A DNA stretch of 64,000 bases from Sphingomonas spermidinifaciens (GCF_002351485.1 NZ_NWMW01000001.1:1364001-1428000); one strand, 5' to 3'. Shown: positions 1-8,956, counted from the first letter of the stretch. The notes: generated by a model from the sequence alone, not told the origin. Numbers and translations are program-made.

Positions 1-490
1 CGAGCAGGTCGTGGCGCTTGAGCGCCGCAAAGAAGTCGCCCGATCGGTGATGGCCGGTGTCGAGCGCGCGCAGCTTCTCGATCACCGCCTCCAGATAGGG
101 GGTCGGCGCGCCCTCCTCGTCGAACACGCGCACGCCCATCGGGTCGATGCGCGGGCTGTCGAGGTCGAGATGCACCTGGCCCTGCCCCTGCGGCGTGCGA
201 CCGATCAGGAAGGGCCGGATCTCGATCGATAGCGGCAATGCGCCCGCGTCCCATCGGTCGCCGTAGAGATACAGGTTCTCGCCCGCCTCGAACCCGAACA
301 GCGCGAGGGCGTCGAAGCGATCGGCCTCAAGGTCGAGGCGAAACAGGATCGGATAGTCGTTCTGCACCCTCCTGAACTCGTCCGGCACGACAATCGCGCT
401 CATCAGCGCATCGCCAAAGCCCGCGCCGTATCCGGCCGCGACACGCAGGTCGCGGTGGCGTTCGGGGTCGAGGATTGCATGGTTGGCCAT
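1..490 (-). CDS. SapC family protein (partial, C-terminus outside window)
   Basis: The visible 163 residues read without a stop to the window edge, beginning MANHAILDPERHRDLRV. The pattern GDALMSAIVVPDEF followed by NDYPILFR, then FGFEAGENLYLYGDRWDAG and RPFLIGR, fits the SapC family. That family is named after an S-layer-associated protein of Campylobacter, but its role in alphaproteobacteria is unknown. The ATG overlaps the stop of the upstream halogenase by one base (TGATG), and a GGAAG ribosome site lies just before it inside the halogenase gene. The two are therefore probably co-translated. Its place after a TonB receptor and a halogenase suggests a role in outer-membrane uptake, which is inference. 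Missing 3' end is a window effect. Confidence 0.85.
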   Translation of the reverse strand, partial: MANHAILDPERHRDLRVAAGYGAGFGDALMSAIVVPDEFRRVQNDYPILFRLDLEADRFDALALFGFEAGENLYLYGDRWDAGALPLSIEIRPFLIGRTPQGQGQVHLDLDSPRIDPMGVRVFDEEGAPTPYLEAVIEKLRALDTGHHRSGDFFAALKRHDLL

Positions 491-2022
491 CAGCGTGCTT
501 CCTTCAGAAGCGGCCGCGCCGCCAGCGTGTCGAGATAGGTGCGATTGGTCGGCAGGCTCGCCGCCAGCGCCCGCGCGCGCTGGCGCAGCTGCCCCATCCG
601 ATCGGCGACCGGGGCGGCATCCTCGATCCGCATGGCCGGCGGCGGCGGCATGGGCGCGCCCATCCCATAGAGGACATACTGGTGGCTGGCGGCGGGGAAC
701 AGCTCGTCCACCGCGTCAAAGTCGCTCGGCATCGGCGCACGGTGACGCCAGCGATCGAGCATCACGCCCAGCTCCGCCGGGATCGTCGCGGGGTCGCGAT
801 GCGCCTGCCAATAGGGCTCGTCACGCTCGCTCAGTACGTAATGGAGCTTGAGGAAGGCGACGATCCGGTCCCAGCGCTGCCTGAATCGCGCGTTGAACCG
901 CCCGGCCGCGCCCGCCATTGCACCGGGGTCGGCGGGGAAATCCTCGACCAGCGCGTCGAGCGACAGCTCGATGAGAACGATCGCCGACGCCTCGAGCGGT
1001 TCGAGGAAGCCGGCCGAGAGCCCGATGGCGAGGCAATTGCCCGCCCAAAAGCGCTCGCGATGCCCCGACCGGAACTGAAGCTTGCGGAACGAAATCGCCC
1101 GCGGATCGCAATCGGGCGCGCTTCGGCGGAGATAGTCGGTCAGCACCGCTGCCGCCCGATCGTCGTCCATATGCGCCGAGGCATAGACGCAGCCGATCCC
1201 GCGCCGCGTCGGCAGGCCGATATCCCAGATCCAGCCCGCTTCATGCGCAGTCGCGTCGGTGACGGCGGCGATCGTCGATCCCGGCGCCACCGGCACCTGC
1301 ACCGCCAGCGCCCGGTCGTTGAACAGAGCGTCCGACCGATCGACGAACGGCACCCTGCAATACCCGCCTAACAAGAGCGCGGCATGACCGGTGCAGTCGA
1401 TGAACAGGTCGCCCGCGACCTCGCCGTTGGCGCGCGTCGCGACGGCGGCGATCGTGCCGCCCTCGCCCGGCACCACGCTCTCGACATGATCGGCGATGTG
1501 GGCAACGCCCAGCCGCTCGGTCGCGTGGGCGCGGAGCAGCGCGGCGAACTTCCCCGCGTCGAGGTGATAGGCGTAGTTGAGTGCCCCGGCATAGTCGGGC
1601 ATCGCCGGCTGGCGCGGAGCGAGGCCGCGTTCCGCGACCGCAGGCTGCGCGCAGACGGCATCTGCGAACGCTCCCGCCCCGCCCCAGCCCGCGACCAGCG
1701 CCGCCGCCGATCCCTCCACCGGCGGGGTGAAGGGGTGATGATAGGCATCGCGCCCGTCGCGCCAGCCGAAGAAGCGCGAGCCCTGCTTGAAGCTGGCGTC
1801 GCAGGCCGACAGGAATTCTGTCTCGGATATGCCGATGCGGGACAGGGTGCAGCGCATCGTCGGCCAGGTGCCCTCGCCCACGCCGATCGTCGGGATGTCG
1901 GGCGCCTCGATCAGCGTCACCTGCACGCGGCCGGGTTCGACGGCGGCGGCGAGGCGCGCGGCGGCGAGCCAGCCCGCGGTCCCGCCGCCGACGATCACGA
2001 TCCTGGTCACCGACCCCGCCAC
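490..2022 (-). CDS. Tryptophan halogenase-family FAD-dependent monooxygenase
   Basis: A 510-residue flavoprotein. The FAD-binding GGGTAGWLAA lies at residues 12-21. Lys79, in ASFKQG, sits where flavin-dependent halogenases such as PrnA carry their catalytic lysine. The GWIWDIG stretch matches the W-x-W-x-I halogenase motif. Such enzymes use reduced FAD, oxygen and halide to halogenate indole-type rings. Members next to TonB receptors in Caulobacter, Xanthomonas and sphingomonad relatives mostly have unknown natural substrates. No flavin reductase gene is nearby. A GTG start is chosen because GAGGAG lies nine bases upstream. It follows the TonB receptor by 69 bases and overlaps sapC, so one operon is likely. 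Confidence 0.9.
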   Translation of the reverse strand: MAGSVTRIVIVGGGTAGWLAAARLAAAVEPGRVQVTLIEAPDIPTIGVGEGTWPTMRCTLSRIGISETEFLSACDASFKQGSRFFGWRDGRDAYHHPFTPPVEGSAAALVAGWGGAGAFADAVCAQPAVAERGLAPRQPAMPDYAGALNYAYHLDAGKFAALLRAHATERLGVAHIADHVESVVPGEGGTIAAVATRANGEVAGDLFIDCTGHAALLLGGYCRVPFVDRSDALFNDRALAVQVPVAPGSTIAAVTDATAHEAGWIWDIGLPTRRGIGCVYASAHMDDDRAAAVLTDYLRRSAPDCDPRAISFRKLQFRSGHRERFWAGNCLAIGLSAGFLEPLEASAIVLIELSLDALVEDFPADPGAMAGAAGRFNARFRQRWDRIVAFLKLHYVLSERDEPYWQAHRDPATIPAELGVMLDRWRHRAPMPSDFDAVDELFPAASHQYVLYGMGAPMPPPPAMRIEDAAPVADRMGQLRQRARALAASLPTNRTYLDTLAARPLLKEAR

Positions 2023-2091
2023 TGGTGCCCGCTCCTCATCGCCCGACTGTGCCGCGAGGTGGCGAAAAGCGCCACCCCACGGTATCCGTCT

Positions 2092-5000
2092 CTAGAAACT
2101 GAAGCGCAGACCCGCTTGGTACCGGGCATATCCGGGCTGGGCGAAGGTCACGAAATTGTCCGACCGGCGATGGCCGCGCCGATTGGCGTTGGTGATGTTG
2201 ATCCCCTCGGCGAACACGGTCAGGCCCTGCATGAACTCCCAGCTCGCGCTCGCGTCGACCTGCCCGTAATCCTCGACATAGGTCGGGTCGAACGCCCCGC
2301 CGGCATAGAAGCCCTCTCGCCAGTTGTACGCGACGCGCGCCTGGATGCCGTTCTTGTCATAGTACGCGACGGCATTGGCGGTGTCGCTCAGCCCCACCAG
2401 CGCGAACTGGCCGATATTGGGGTCGAGTGCATTGTCATAGGCAGTATCGCCGTTGACGATCGTGTAGTTGAGAAGGACGCCCAGCCCTGTATTCCAGAAG
2501 CGGTGCTGGATGGCGAACTCCCAGCCGTTGATGTTGGCGGTTTGATCGCTGTTGAACGGCTGGGTGATCTGGAAATTGAACAGATCGTCCTCGGGCAGGC
2601 CGAAGATGTTGCCGGTCAGATAGCTGACGCCGCCCGCCTCGGTCGTGCCGGTGACCTCGGACGAGGCCGGATAGTTGCGCAGGATATAGTCGCGCACGCG
2701 CACCGCGTCGCTGGTGCCGAGCGCCGCGACCGCCGCGCGATAACGCGGGCCGGACCCCGGATTGCGCAGGTCGAACGCCGACTGATCGACCTGTGTGTTC
2801 CCGATGAAGTTGCTGACATCCTTGTTGAAATAACCGACCGAGATGTAGCTTTCGCGGGTGTAGTACCACTCGGCCGACAGATCGATATTCTTCGACTTGT
2901 AGGGGACGAGATTGGGGTTGCCGAGCCGACCGGTGCCGCCGCCGATGCGCGGATTGGCATCGAGCTCGAGCCCGCCCTGAAGGCTGCTATAGTCGGCGCG
3001 GGTGATGGTGTGGCTGTACGACGCGCGCAGCTTGACGTTGCGCACGGGTTCGATGTCGAAGTCGATTGCGGGCAGCCAGTTGGCATAGCTGCCCTTGAAG
3101 GTCGTAAAGTCCGCGTCGGGGGCATAGACGAGCGCGAACTCGTTGGCGCCCGTCCAGCGCGTACCCGTCGGCACCGGCACCAGCGCCGAAGAGTTCACCA
3201 CCGTCTGGTCATAGCGCACGCCGGCGATGATGTGCGCCGGATTGCCGTTCACGTCGAAGCTGAAATTACCCTGGATGAAGGGCGAGATCGTCTTCTCGCC
3301 GATCCGCCGATCGACGGTGTAGTTGGCCAGACAGGTGTCGCCCTGCACGCTGCCGGTCTGCGGATCCGAGCAGATATTGTATTGCGAGCGCAACAGCTCA
3401 GCCATCTGCTCGAAGTTGAACGTGTAGATCGCGCCGGGCAGCCCGCCGCTGCCGTCGAAGCCCTTGAACTTGTCGGGAAGGGTCACGCGCGTGAAGAAAT
3501 CGTCGGGCACCGCCGCCGCGCCGAAAGACTGACCGCGCGGATCGACGCCGCCCCAGGTCTCGTTCTGGATGAAGCCATAGGCCGAACGAACCTGATTATC
3601 GACGAACGAGAAGCCCGCGTCGATGCTGTCGAGGAAGCCGCCGTCATGCTCGTAACGGCCCTTCAGCTGCACCTGGTTGATCGTGTCCTTGAAATAGGCG
3701 TTGCGGAATGCATTGCCCGTCGGCGTGATGAGCGACGGGTTGAGCGGGTCGATGCCAGGATACATCTCGTAATTGATGATCGGCAGGTCGCCGGTGAAAT
3801 CGACGCGCTGCGATCGCACGCCGAAGATCGCGCCGCCGATCGACGTGCTCGAGCCATAGTCGTTGGTCGGCTTCGACTCCGCGGTCGAGTGATGGACGTC
3901 GAGCGACACGGTGACGCCACCCGGCGCATCCCAGGTGAGATTTCCGCCGAGCGACTTGTTGATCGACTTGTTGGCAGTCAGCGCCTGCGAATAGGAGAGG
4001 TCCTTGCCGGGATCGAACTGCTCCGAATAGAAGACCGGGCCGGCGACGGGACCGTCCGTCCATTCGGACGAGGTGTTGCCGAAGTTGAACCAGATGCCGA
4101 CGCTGCTGTCGCGCACCTCGACCTGGTTCGACGAATAGGTGAAATCGACCGTCGCGGTCAGGCTTTCGGTGGGCTTGGCCTGAAGCACGAGCTGCCCGTT
4201 GATGCGCTCGCGATCGATGTCGATCAGGTCGTAGGCGGCGCTTTGTGGCACTTCATAGACGTCGGTCGGGCCGGGCCGGTTGGTGATCCGTTCCGAACCA
4301 GGCGTGCCCAGCTGGGGCAGCGTGCCCCAGTTGTTCTCCGCCCCCAGGAAGCCGTCGCGGAAGCCAACACTCGCCGAGTTCACGCTCGCCTTGCGCCGCT
4401 GATAGGTGCCCGACAGGAGAATGCCGAAGCGGTCGTCGCCGAAGCTCTTGGACACGATGCCCGATACTTCGGGAGTGATCGGATTGCCCTCGTTTCGCGA
4501 CGTATCGAGGACGCCGCGCGCCGCGATCGAGCCGCGAAAGCCGGGGCGGTCGAGGGGGCGCGGCGTGCGGATGTTGATCGTCGAGCCGATGCCGCCCGAA
4601 GGAACCGCGGCGCGCCCGGTCTTGTAGACCTCGACAGCGGCAATGCCTTCCGACGCGAGGTTGGCGAAGTCGAATGAGCGTGAATTGGGCGCGCTCGCCC
4701 CGTCGCCCAGCGTCGAGGTCGGCATCTGGCGACCATTCAGCGTGACGAGGTTATACTCGGGGCCGAAGCCGCGGACGGTGACGGTCGAACCTTCGCCGTT
4801 CGAGCGGTCGATCGAAACGCCGGTGATGCGCTGGAGCGATTCGGCGAGGTTGGTGTCGGGGAACTTGCCGATATCCTCAGCCGAGATCGCATCGACGACG
4901 CCCTGTGCATTGCGCTTGATATCGACGGCTTCGCGCAGTGAGGCGCGGATGCCCGTCACGATGATGTCGTCGCCTGCCTCTTCGGCGGGGGCGCTGTCCT

Positions 5001-5136
5001 GAATTTCGGAGGGGCCGGGATTGCCGACCGTGGCGGCGGCATCCTGCGCCGCGGCGAGCGAGGGCACATGGCCCAGAACGATCAGCGACGCCCCGGCGGC
5101 GAATCGCGAAACCTGACGAGCACGGACGCTCAACAT
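2092..5136 (-). CDS. TonB-dependent outer-membrane receptor
   Basis: A 1014-residue outer-membrane transporter. An N-terminal signal segment of about 30 residues ends near SLAAAQ. A TonB-box-like DIIVTGIRAS follows, and then the plug domain with SLQRITGVSIDR and VTVRGFG. A long beta-barrel ends in the terminal phenylalanine typical of outer-membrane proteins (GLRFSF). The plug resembles the large Caulobacter-type receptor group, often linked to carbohydrate uptake. The substrate cannot be told from sequence. It is first in a leftward cluster with the halogenase and SapC, and divergent from an MFS permease. Two palindromic operator-like sites lie in the shared 188-base upstream region, so regulated expression is likely. 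Confidence 0.93.
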   Translation of the reverse strand: MLSVRARQVSRFAAGASLIVLGHVPSLAAAQDAAATVGNPGPSEIQDSAPAEEAGDDIIVTGIRASLREAVDIKRNAQGVVDAISAEDIGKFPDTNLAESLQRITGVSIDRSNGEGSTVTVRGFGPEYNLVTLNGRQMPTSTLGDGASAPNSRSFDFANLASEGIAAVEVYKTGRAAVPSGGIGSTINIRTPRPLDRPGFRGSIAARGVLDTSRNEGNPITPEVSGIVSKSFGDDRFGILLSGTYQRRKASVNSASVGFRDGFLGAENNWGTLPQLGTPGSERITNRPGPTDVYEVPQSAAYDLIDIDRERINGQLVLQAKPTESLTATVDFTYSSNQVEVRDSSVGIWFNFGNTSSEWTDGPVAGPVFYSEQFDPGKDLSYSQALTANKSINKSLGGNLTWDAPGGVTVSLDVHHSTAESKPTNDYGSSTSIGGAIFGVRSQRVDFTGDLPIINYEMYPGIDPLNPSLITPTGNAFRNAYFKDTINQVQLKGRYEHDGGFLDSIDAGFSFVDNQVRSAYGFIQNETWGGVDPRGQSFGAAAVPDDFFTRVTLPDKFKGFDGSGGLPGAIYTFNFEQMAELLRSQYNICSDPQTGSVQGDTCLANYTVDRRIGEKTISPFIQGNFSFDVNGNPAHIIAGVRYDQTVVNSSALVPVPTGTRWTGANEFALVYAPDADFTTFKGSYANWLPAIDFDIEPVRNVKLRASYSHTITRADYSSLQGGLELDANPRIGGGTGRLGNPNLVPYKSKNIDLSAEWYYTRESYISVGYFNKDVSNFIGNTQVDQSAFDLRNPGSGPRYRAAVAALGTSDAVRVRDYILRNYPASSEVTGTTEAGGVSYLTGNIFGLPEDDLFNFQITQPFNSDQTANINGWEFAIQHRFWNTGLGVLLNYTIVNGDTAYDNALDPNIGQFALVGLSDTANAVAYYDKNGIQARVAYNWREGFYAGGAFDPTYVEDYGQVDASASWEFMQGLTVFAEGINITNANRRGHRRSDNFVTFAQPGYARYQAGLRFSF

Positions 5137-5187
5137 CCCCGTTTCCTCCCCTTTTCATGCGCGCTGCCCGGTGGAAAGCGCGTCTAT

Positions 5188-5199
5188 GAGAACGTTCAC
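5188..5199. promoter_or_regulatory. Operator-like palindrome GAGAACGTTCAC (site 1)
   Basis: This 12-mer has the palindromic core GAACGTTC and shares 10 of 12 positions with the perfect palindrome 77 bases away (5265-5276). It lies about 50 bases upstream of the TonB receptor start. It is 20 bases downstream, in the leftward sense, of a TTGACA hexamer (plus-strand TGTCAA 5219-5224) that could be a -35. I do not see a convincing -10. A palindrome with a central CG is typical of LacI-family operators; that assignment is inference. Confidence 0.5.
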
Positions 5200-5264
5200 T
5201 CCGCGCATTCCCGTTTGTTGTCAAGCAAGGGAACAGCGGTCACGCGATGTTAGCGGTAAAAGAT

Positions 5265-5276
5265 GGGAACGTTCCC
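5265..5276. promoter_or_regulatory. Operator-like perfect palindrome GGGAACGTTCCC (site 2)
   Basis: A perfect 12-base palindrome lies 49 bases upstream of the MFS permease ATG and 129 bases upstream of the TonB receptor start. Its centre is 77 bases from that of site 1, a little over seven helical turns, so two dimers could act together. It looks like a LacI-type operator with a central CG. No LacI-family regulator is encoded in the window, so the cognate factor would lie outside, perhaps beyond sapC. Confidence 0.55.
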
Positions 5277-5324
5277 TGAAAGCCACAGGTGGCGATCGGT
5301 GCGAGCGCGGCGTAAAGCGCGGCG

Positions 5325-6518
5325 ATGACCGGTCCTGCGCCCGCGCCGCCCCTTCGATCGCGAGCCTTTCTGTTCCTTTATGCGGTCGCCAGCGCGGGCG
5401 GCGTGGTCGCCTGGCTGCCGCTGTTCAGCCTGTTGCTGCCGATGCGGATCGAGGCGGTCGCGGGCGATGCGCGGATCGGGCTGGCGACGCTCGTCGCGGT
5501 GGCGGGCGCCGTCGTCGCGAGCGTCGCCAACATTGCCGCCGGCTGGGCGAGTGACCGCTCGCTGGAGCGCGGCGGCGGCCGGCGACGCTGGGTCGCGGCG
5601 GGCCTCGTCGCGCTCGCCCTCGCCTATCCCGTCCTTGCCGCGGCGGCCACGCCGGCGACGATCCTCGCGGCGGTGCTGCTCATACAGGTCGCGGTCAATC
5701 TGCTGATCGCGCCGCTGCTCGCGATCCTTGCCGACGAAGTGCCGGAGGGTCAGATCGGTCTCGCGAGCAGCCTGCTCGCCCTCGGTGCGCCACTCGCGTC
5801 TGCGTTTCTCGCACTGCTCGTGGCGGCGCCGGGGCTCGACATGGCGGCGCGGCTGATGATCGTGCCCCTGGTCGCGGCGTTGCTGGTGGGGCCGCTTCTG
5901 CTGGTGCGCGCGCCGGCCCGGTTGCCGCCGCCCGCCGACCATCCCGGCTCGCCGCCGCGCGACCTTGCCGCCGCGTGGCTCGCGCGGCTGCTGGTGCAGA
6001 TCGCGGGCGTCGTCGTGTCGCTCTATCTCTTCTACTATCTGCGCGGGGTCGCGGGTGCCGCCTCGGCCGAACGCGTCGCGGCGCGCACGGGACAATTACT
6101 TACGATCGTCAATCTCCTCGCCGTTCCCGCAGCACTCGCCGCGGGTCGGCTGTCGGACCGAACCGGGCGGCGGCGCGCAATCCTGTTCGGCGCGGCGGGA
6201 ATAGCGGCAGCAGGGCTGGTCGCAATGGGGACCGCCGCCCACTGGTTGACGGGCGCGATCGGCTATGCGGTGTTCGCGATCGGCTCGGCGGTATTCGTTG
6301 CGCTGCACGCGGGTTTCGCGATGCTGCTGTTGCCGAGCGCGCGGCGGCGGGGGCGTGATCTCGGCCTTCTCAATCTCACCAACACCGCGCCGTCGATCAT
6401 CGGCCCGCCGATCGCTTGGGCGCTGACGGGCCCGGAGGGGTTCGGCCCCGCCTTCCTCGCGCTTGCCGCGCTGACGTTGGCGGGCGGCGCGCTGATGCTG
6501 GCGGTACGGGGCGACTGA
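5325..6518 (+). CDS. Major facilitator superfamily permease
   Basis: A 397-residue protein made almost wholly of hydrophobic helices, about twelve. The first N-half loop carries ASDRSLERGGGRRRW, and the equivalent loop of the second half has RLSDRTGRRR, the typical MFS motif A regions. The N-terminus is short and no signal peptide is expected. It is transcribed away from the TonB receptor, with the two GAACGTTC palindromes between them. It probably carries the imported compound, perhaps a sugar, across the inner membrane; the substrate is not visible in the sequence. The ribosome site is weak (GCGGCG). It converges on dps with a 21-base gap. Confidence 0.85.
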   Translation: MTGPAPAPPLRSRAFLFLYAVASAGGVVAWLPLFSLLLPMRIEAVAGDARIGLATLVAVAGAVVASVANIAAGWASDRSLERGGGRRRWVAAGLVALALAYPVLAAAATPATILAAVLLIQVAVNLLIAPLLAILADEVPEGQIGLASSLLALGAPLASAFLALLVAAPGLDMAARLMIVPLVAALLVGPLLLVRAPARLPPPADHPGSPPRDLAAAWLARLLVQIAGVVVSLYLFYYLRGVAGAASAERVAARTGQLLTIVNLLAVPAALAAGRLSDRTGRRRAILFGAAGIAAAGLVAMGTAAHWLTGAIGYAVFAIGSAVFVALHAGFAMLLLPSARRRGRDLGLLNLTNTAPSIIGPPIAWALTGPEGFGPAFLALAALTLAGGALMLAVRGD

Positions 6519-6539
6519 TCGACGCCGCCCCGCGCGGCC

Positions 6540-7040
6540 TTACTGCTTGCGGCTGGCCTCGAACAGGAACCAGGCGCGCTCCTCGGCTTCGTCGGTCCAG
6601 TCGTCGAGGATGCCGCTGGTCGCGTTGTCCTTGGCCTCGTCGACGATGTCCTTGGCCTCGCGCAGCAGTTCGACGAGCTTGAGGTTATCCTCGCGCAACT
6701 CGACGAGCATGTCGGCGGCGGGCACGAAATCGGCGTCATTGTCCTTGATTGTCTGGCGTCGGGCGATGTCTCCGATCGAGCGGAGCGTGACGTTCCCCGT
6801 CTTGCGCACGCGCTCGGCAATGGCGTCGGTCGTCGCCAGAATCTGCGCCGCCTGATCGTCGAGCATCAGGTGATAGTCGCGGAAATGCGGGCCGGAGACG
6901 TGCCAGTGGAAGTTCTTGGTCTTGAGATACAGCGCATAGCTGTCGGCCAGGATGCCGTTGAGGGCATCGGCCACCGTCTTTGCGGCATTGGTCTTGAGGT
7001 CGGTCGGGGTCTTGAGCGCGGGGGCGGGATTGTCGGCCAT
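6540..7040 (-). CDS. dps: Dps family DNA-protection / ferritin-like protein
   Basis: A 166-residue protein with the Dps core. It carries the [18 protein letters not shown] segment (about residues 40-57), then an LDDQAAQ and TDAIAER helix (residues 60-77), giving the His, Asp and Glu ligands of the inter-subunit ferroxidase site. Dps dodecamers oxidise and store iron using peroxide and shield DNA in stationary phase. Length is normal for the family. The N-terminal tail has only two lysines before residue 20, so direct DNA binding is uncertain. It is monocistronic: the next leftward gene upstream starts at 7718 and ends 108 bases away. Confidence 0.93.
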   Translation of the reverse strand: MADNPAPALKTPTDLKTNAAKTVADALNGILADSYALYLKTKNFHWHVSGPHFRDYHLMLDDQAAQILATTDAIAERVRKTGNVTLRSIGDIARRQTIKDNDADFVPAADMLVELREDNLKLVELLREAKDIVDEAKDNATSGILDDWTDEAEERAWFLFEASRKQ

Positions 7041-7148
7041 ACCAAAGGGCTCCTCGTTGGGCGAAGTCGGTTCGGTAGCACAACGACAGGCATGCGCATT
7101 GGCTCCCGATCGCCACGACGGCTTTCTTCGATCGCCACGATCGGTTCG

Positions 7149-7718
7149 TCAGATCAGCCGCAGCCCGCCGAGCCCCATGACGATCCCCGACGCGAGCAGC
7201 AAGGTCCCGCCCGCACCGCCGATGATCCGCAATGGCAGCCGCCGCCACTCGCGCTCGCCGAGCGTTGCCGCGATGACCCCGCCAGTCATGGCGCCGAGCG
7301 CCGCACCCGATGCCGCCAGCACCGGGCTCGCCGACCAGGCGGCCGCGCCGAAGCCGACGAACTGCACCCGCTCGCCGAACGCGAGGATGAAGCTGCCGAG
7401 CGCCGCGGTCGGCAGCGGGCCGATCCGCCAGCCCTCCAGCCGGTCGCGCGGCGGCCTCGGCGGCATCAGCGCGCCTGCGCCTGCGAAAATCAGCGCGACA
7501 CCGAAGAACAACGCCTTTGCATTCGGCGTCATCACATCGCGCACCGCCAGCGCGCCGACCGCTGCGATCGCCATGATCGCTGCCTGCGCGCCGGCCACCC
7601 CGAGCAGCACCGACGCCCGCCCGCCGAATCGATCGCCCAAAATTGCCGCCAGCCAGGCGGGGCGGTCCGCCGCCCCGGCAAGCAGCGCGGCGATCAGCGC
7701 GGGGAGCAGGCTGTCCAT
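7149..7718 (-). CDS. GDT1/TMEM165 (UPF0016)-like membrane protein with degenerate motifs
   Basis: A 189-residue protein with about six hydrophobic helices in two similar halves. Each half should begin with the family's acidic E-x-G-D-K/R-T/S motif. Here the first copy reads GAADRPA and the second AFGERVQ, so the ion-binding acid is kept only partly (D in the first, E in the second). GDT1 proteins move manganese or calcium against protons. With these changes, transport activity is doubtful. The halves pair as expected: helix pair, acidic linker [11 protein letters not shown], helix pair. There are no clear operon partners. The family assignment rests on layout and motif position and is moderate. 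Confidence 0.55.
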   Translation of the reverse strand: MDSLLPALIAALLAGAADRPAWLAAILGDRFGGRASVLLGVAGAQAAIMAIAAVGALAVRDVMTPNAKALFFGVALIFAGAGALMPPRPPRDRLEGWRIGPLPTAALGSFILAFGERVQFVGFGAAAWSASPVLAASGAALGAMTGGVIAATLGEREWRRLPLRIIGGAGGTLLLASGIVMGLGGLRLI

Positions 7719-7866
7719 AGACCGTCTCTGCCCCGAACGCGCTTGCGAAGCCGTTAAGGATGCCGCGATGCTTGACGCCGCCGCCGGACTCGTGCATGCG
7801 CCGCGGCCTGACGGCGGTGCGCACGCGCGCCGCCTTTCGCTTTTTTGCTGCTACGGGAATTGGGCC

Positions 7867-8034
7867 ATGGCCAAGCCGACCACTGTCAAGATCCGGCTGG
7901 TGAGCACCGCCGACACGGGTTTCTTCTACGTCACCAAGAAGAATCCGCGTAACCAGACCGAGAAGATGAGCTTCCGCAAGTATGATCCCGTCGTGCGCAA
8001 GCACGTCGAGTTCAAGGAAGCGAAGATCAAGTGA
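7867..8034 (+). CDS. rpmG: 50S ribosomal protein L33
   Basis: A 55-residue protein starting [14 protein letters not shown], with YVTKKNPRN and a basic FRKYDP stretch, as in bacterial L33. Length is normal. This version has no CxxC zinc pairs, so it is the zinc-independent form. The ATG at 7867 is chosen because it gives the canonical MAK start; the frame is open for a long way upstream only because of high GC. A GGGAATTGGG stretch precedes it. A strong hairpin follows directly, and transcription is rightward against its neighbours, so it is its own transcription unit. Confidence 0.96.
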   Translation: MAKPTTVKIRLVSTADTGFFYVTKKNPRNQTEKMSFRKYDPVVRKHVEFKEAKIK

Positions 8035-8039
8035 TCTGA

Positions 8040-8104
8040 CGGGCGGCACTCGCCGCCCGCTGATGCTTCAAAGGCGGGCCGCCCGGTCGGGTGCGCCCGC
8101 TTTT
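8040..8104 (+). terminator. Rho-independent terminator region after rpmG
   Basis: Two hairpins follow the rpmG stop. The first is a perfect 8-bp stem, CGGGCGGC (8040-8047) and GCCGCCCG (8052-8059), with a 4-base loop. The second pairs GCGGGC (8074-8079) with GCCCGC (8095-8100) and is followed at once by TTTT (8101-8104), the classic intrinsic terminator form. Confidence 0.8.
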
Positions 8105-8116
8105 CGTATATATGGT

Positions 8117-8863
8117 CTACGCCGCCGCGCCCACGGGCTGTAGAATCTCGACGAGGTGGAGGTAGCGCGGCTCGAAATCGCCCGCCGCCCACAGGCCATT
8201 GCGGTTGATGATCCGCACCTGCCGGCCCGACCGTTCGATTAGACCCTCTTCCTCGAGCGTGCGCAGCATTCGGTTGACGTGCACGGGCGTCAGGCCGGTG
8301 ACGTCGCCCAGCTGTTCCTGCGTCCACGGGAGCGTCAGCATGTCGGGCGGCGATAGGCCGACCGCCTGCGACCGGAGCGCCAGTTCGCTCAGCGCATGCG
8401 CGATCCGCGTCTTCGCGTCACGCCGGCCAAGATTGACCAGCCATTCGCGCGCGATTGACGCCTCCACCAGCGCCTCGGTCCAGAGCGCGCGGCCAAGGTC
8501 GCGATGCTCGAGCGCGAGCGTGCGCAGCACCTGCCGGTCGATCGCCGCCACCTTGAGCGCGGTCAGTGCCTGAACGTCGTGGTCGGCGATCTCGAGGAAG
8601 AGATGGGCAAGGTCGAGGAAATCGCCGCGAATTTCGATCGCGACGATCTGTCGCCCGCCGGTCGCCGTCGTCTTAGACCGCATCGCGACGCCGTCGAGCA
8701 CGATCGAGCAGTCACGCGCCGGCGGGCCGCCATCATGCACGATCTCCGCCCCCGCCTCGATATCGCGCAGCGTAAACGGCGCCGTCTCGATCGCCATGCA
8801 GGCGGCCGCGGTCAGCTGGGACCGCAGCTTCAACTTGGTCAGGATCAGCGAATGGACGTTCAC
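8117..8863 (-). CDS. Crp/Fnr family transcriptional regulator
   Basis: A 248-residue regulator. The N-terminal half is a cyclic-nucleotide-binding-like beta roll (IEAGAEIVHDGGPPARDCSI through IRGDFLDLAHLF). The C-terminal half is a winged helix: LPWTQEQLGDVTGL, then TPVHVNRMLRTLEEEGLIERSG. There is no N-terminal FNR cysteine cluster, so it is not an Fe-S oxygen sensor of the FNR type. The GTG at 8863 is chosen over an ATG 18 codons upstream because GGAG lies five bases before it. Many sphingomonads carry several such regulators with unknown signals. It stands alone, with rpoN upstream on the same strand. Confidence 0.85.
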   Translation of the reverse strand: MNVHSLILTKLKLRSQLTAAACMAIETAPFTLRDIEAGAEIVHDGGPPARDCSIVLDGVAMRSKTTATGGRQIVAIEIRGDFLDLAHLFLEIADHDVQALTALKVAAIDRQVLRTLALEHRDLGRALWTEALVEASIAREWLVNLGRRDAKTRIAHALSELALRSQAVGLSPPDMLTLPWTQEQLGDVTGLTPVHVNRMLRTLEEEGLIERSGRQVRIINRNGLWAAGDFEPRYLHLVEILQPVGAAA

Positions 8864-8956
8864 CTCGGCTCCCCAGCAATCGACAAAGATGACGCATGGG
8901 TAACGGTTTAGGTCCACCGCCCTTTTGGGGTCAGGCGGTCGCCGGGCCGCATCGCG

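Noticed and set aside
1384..4677. A 1097-residue open frame on the + strand opposite the TonB receptor and halogenase
   Set aside because: It is Arg- and Ala-rich, has no domain and mirrors real genes on the other strand; such shadows are common in high-GC DNA.
5219..5224. TTGACA hexamer (leftward) as a sigma-70 -35 for the TonB receptor
   Set aside because: No acceptable -10 at 16-18 bases; mentioned only as context for the operator.
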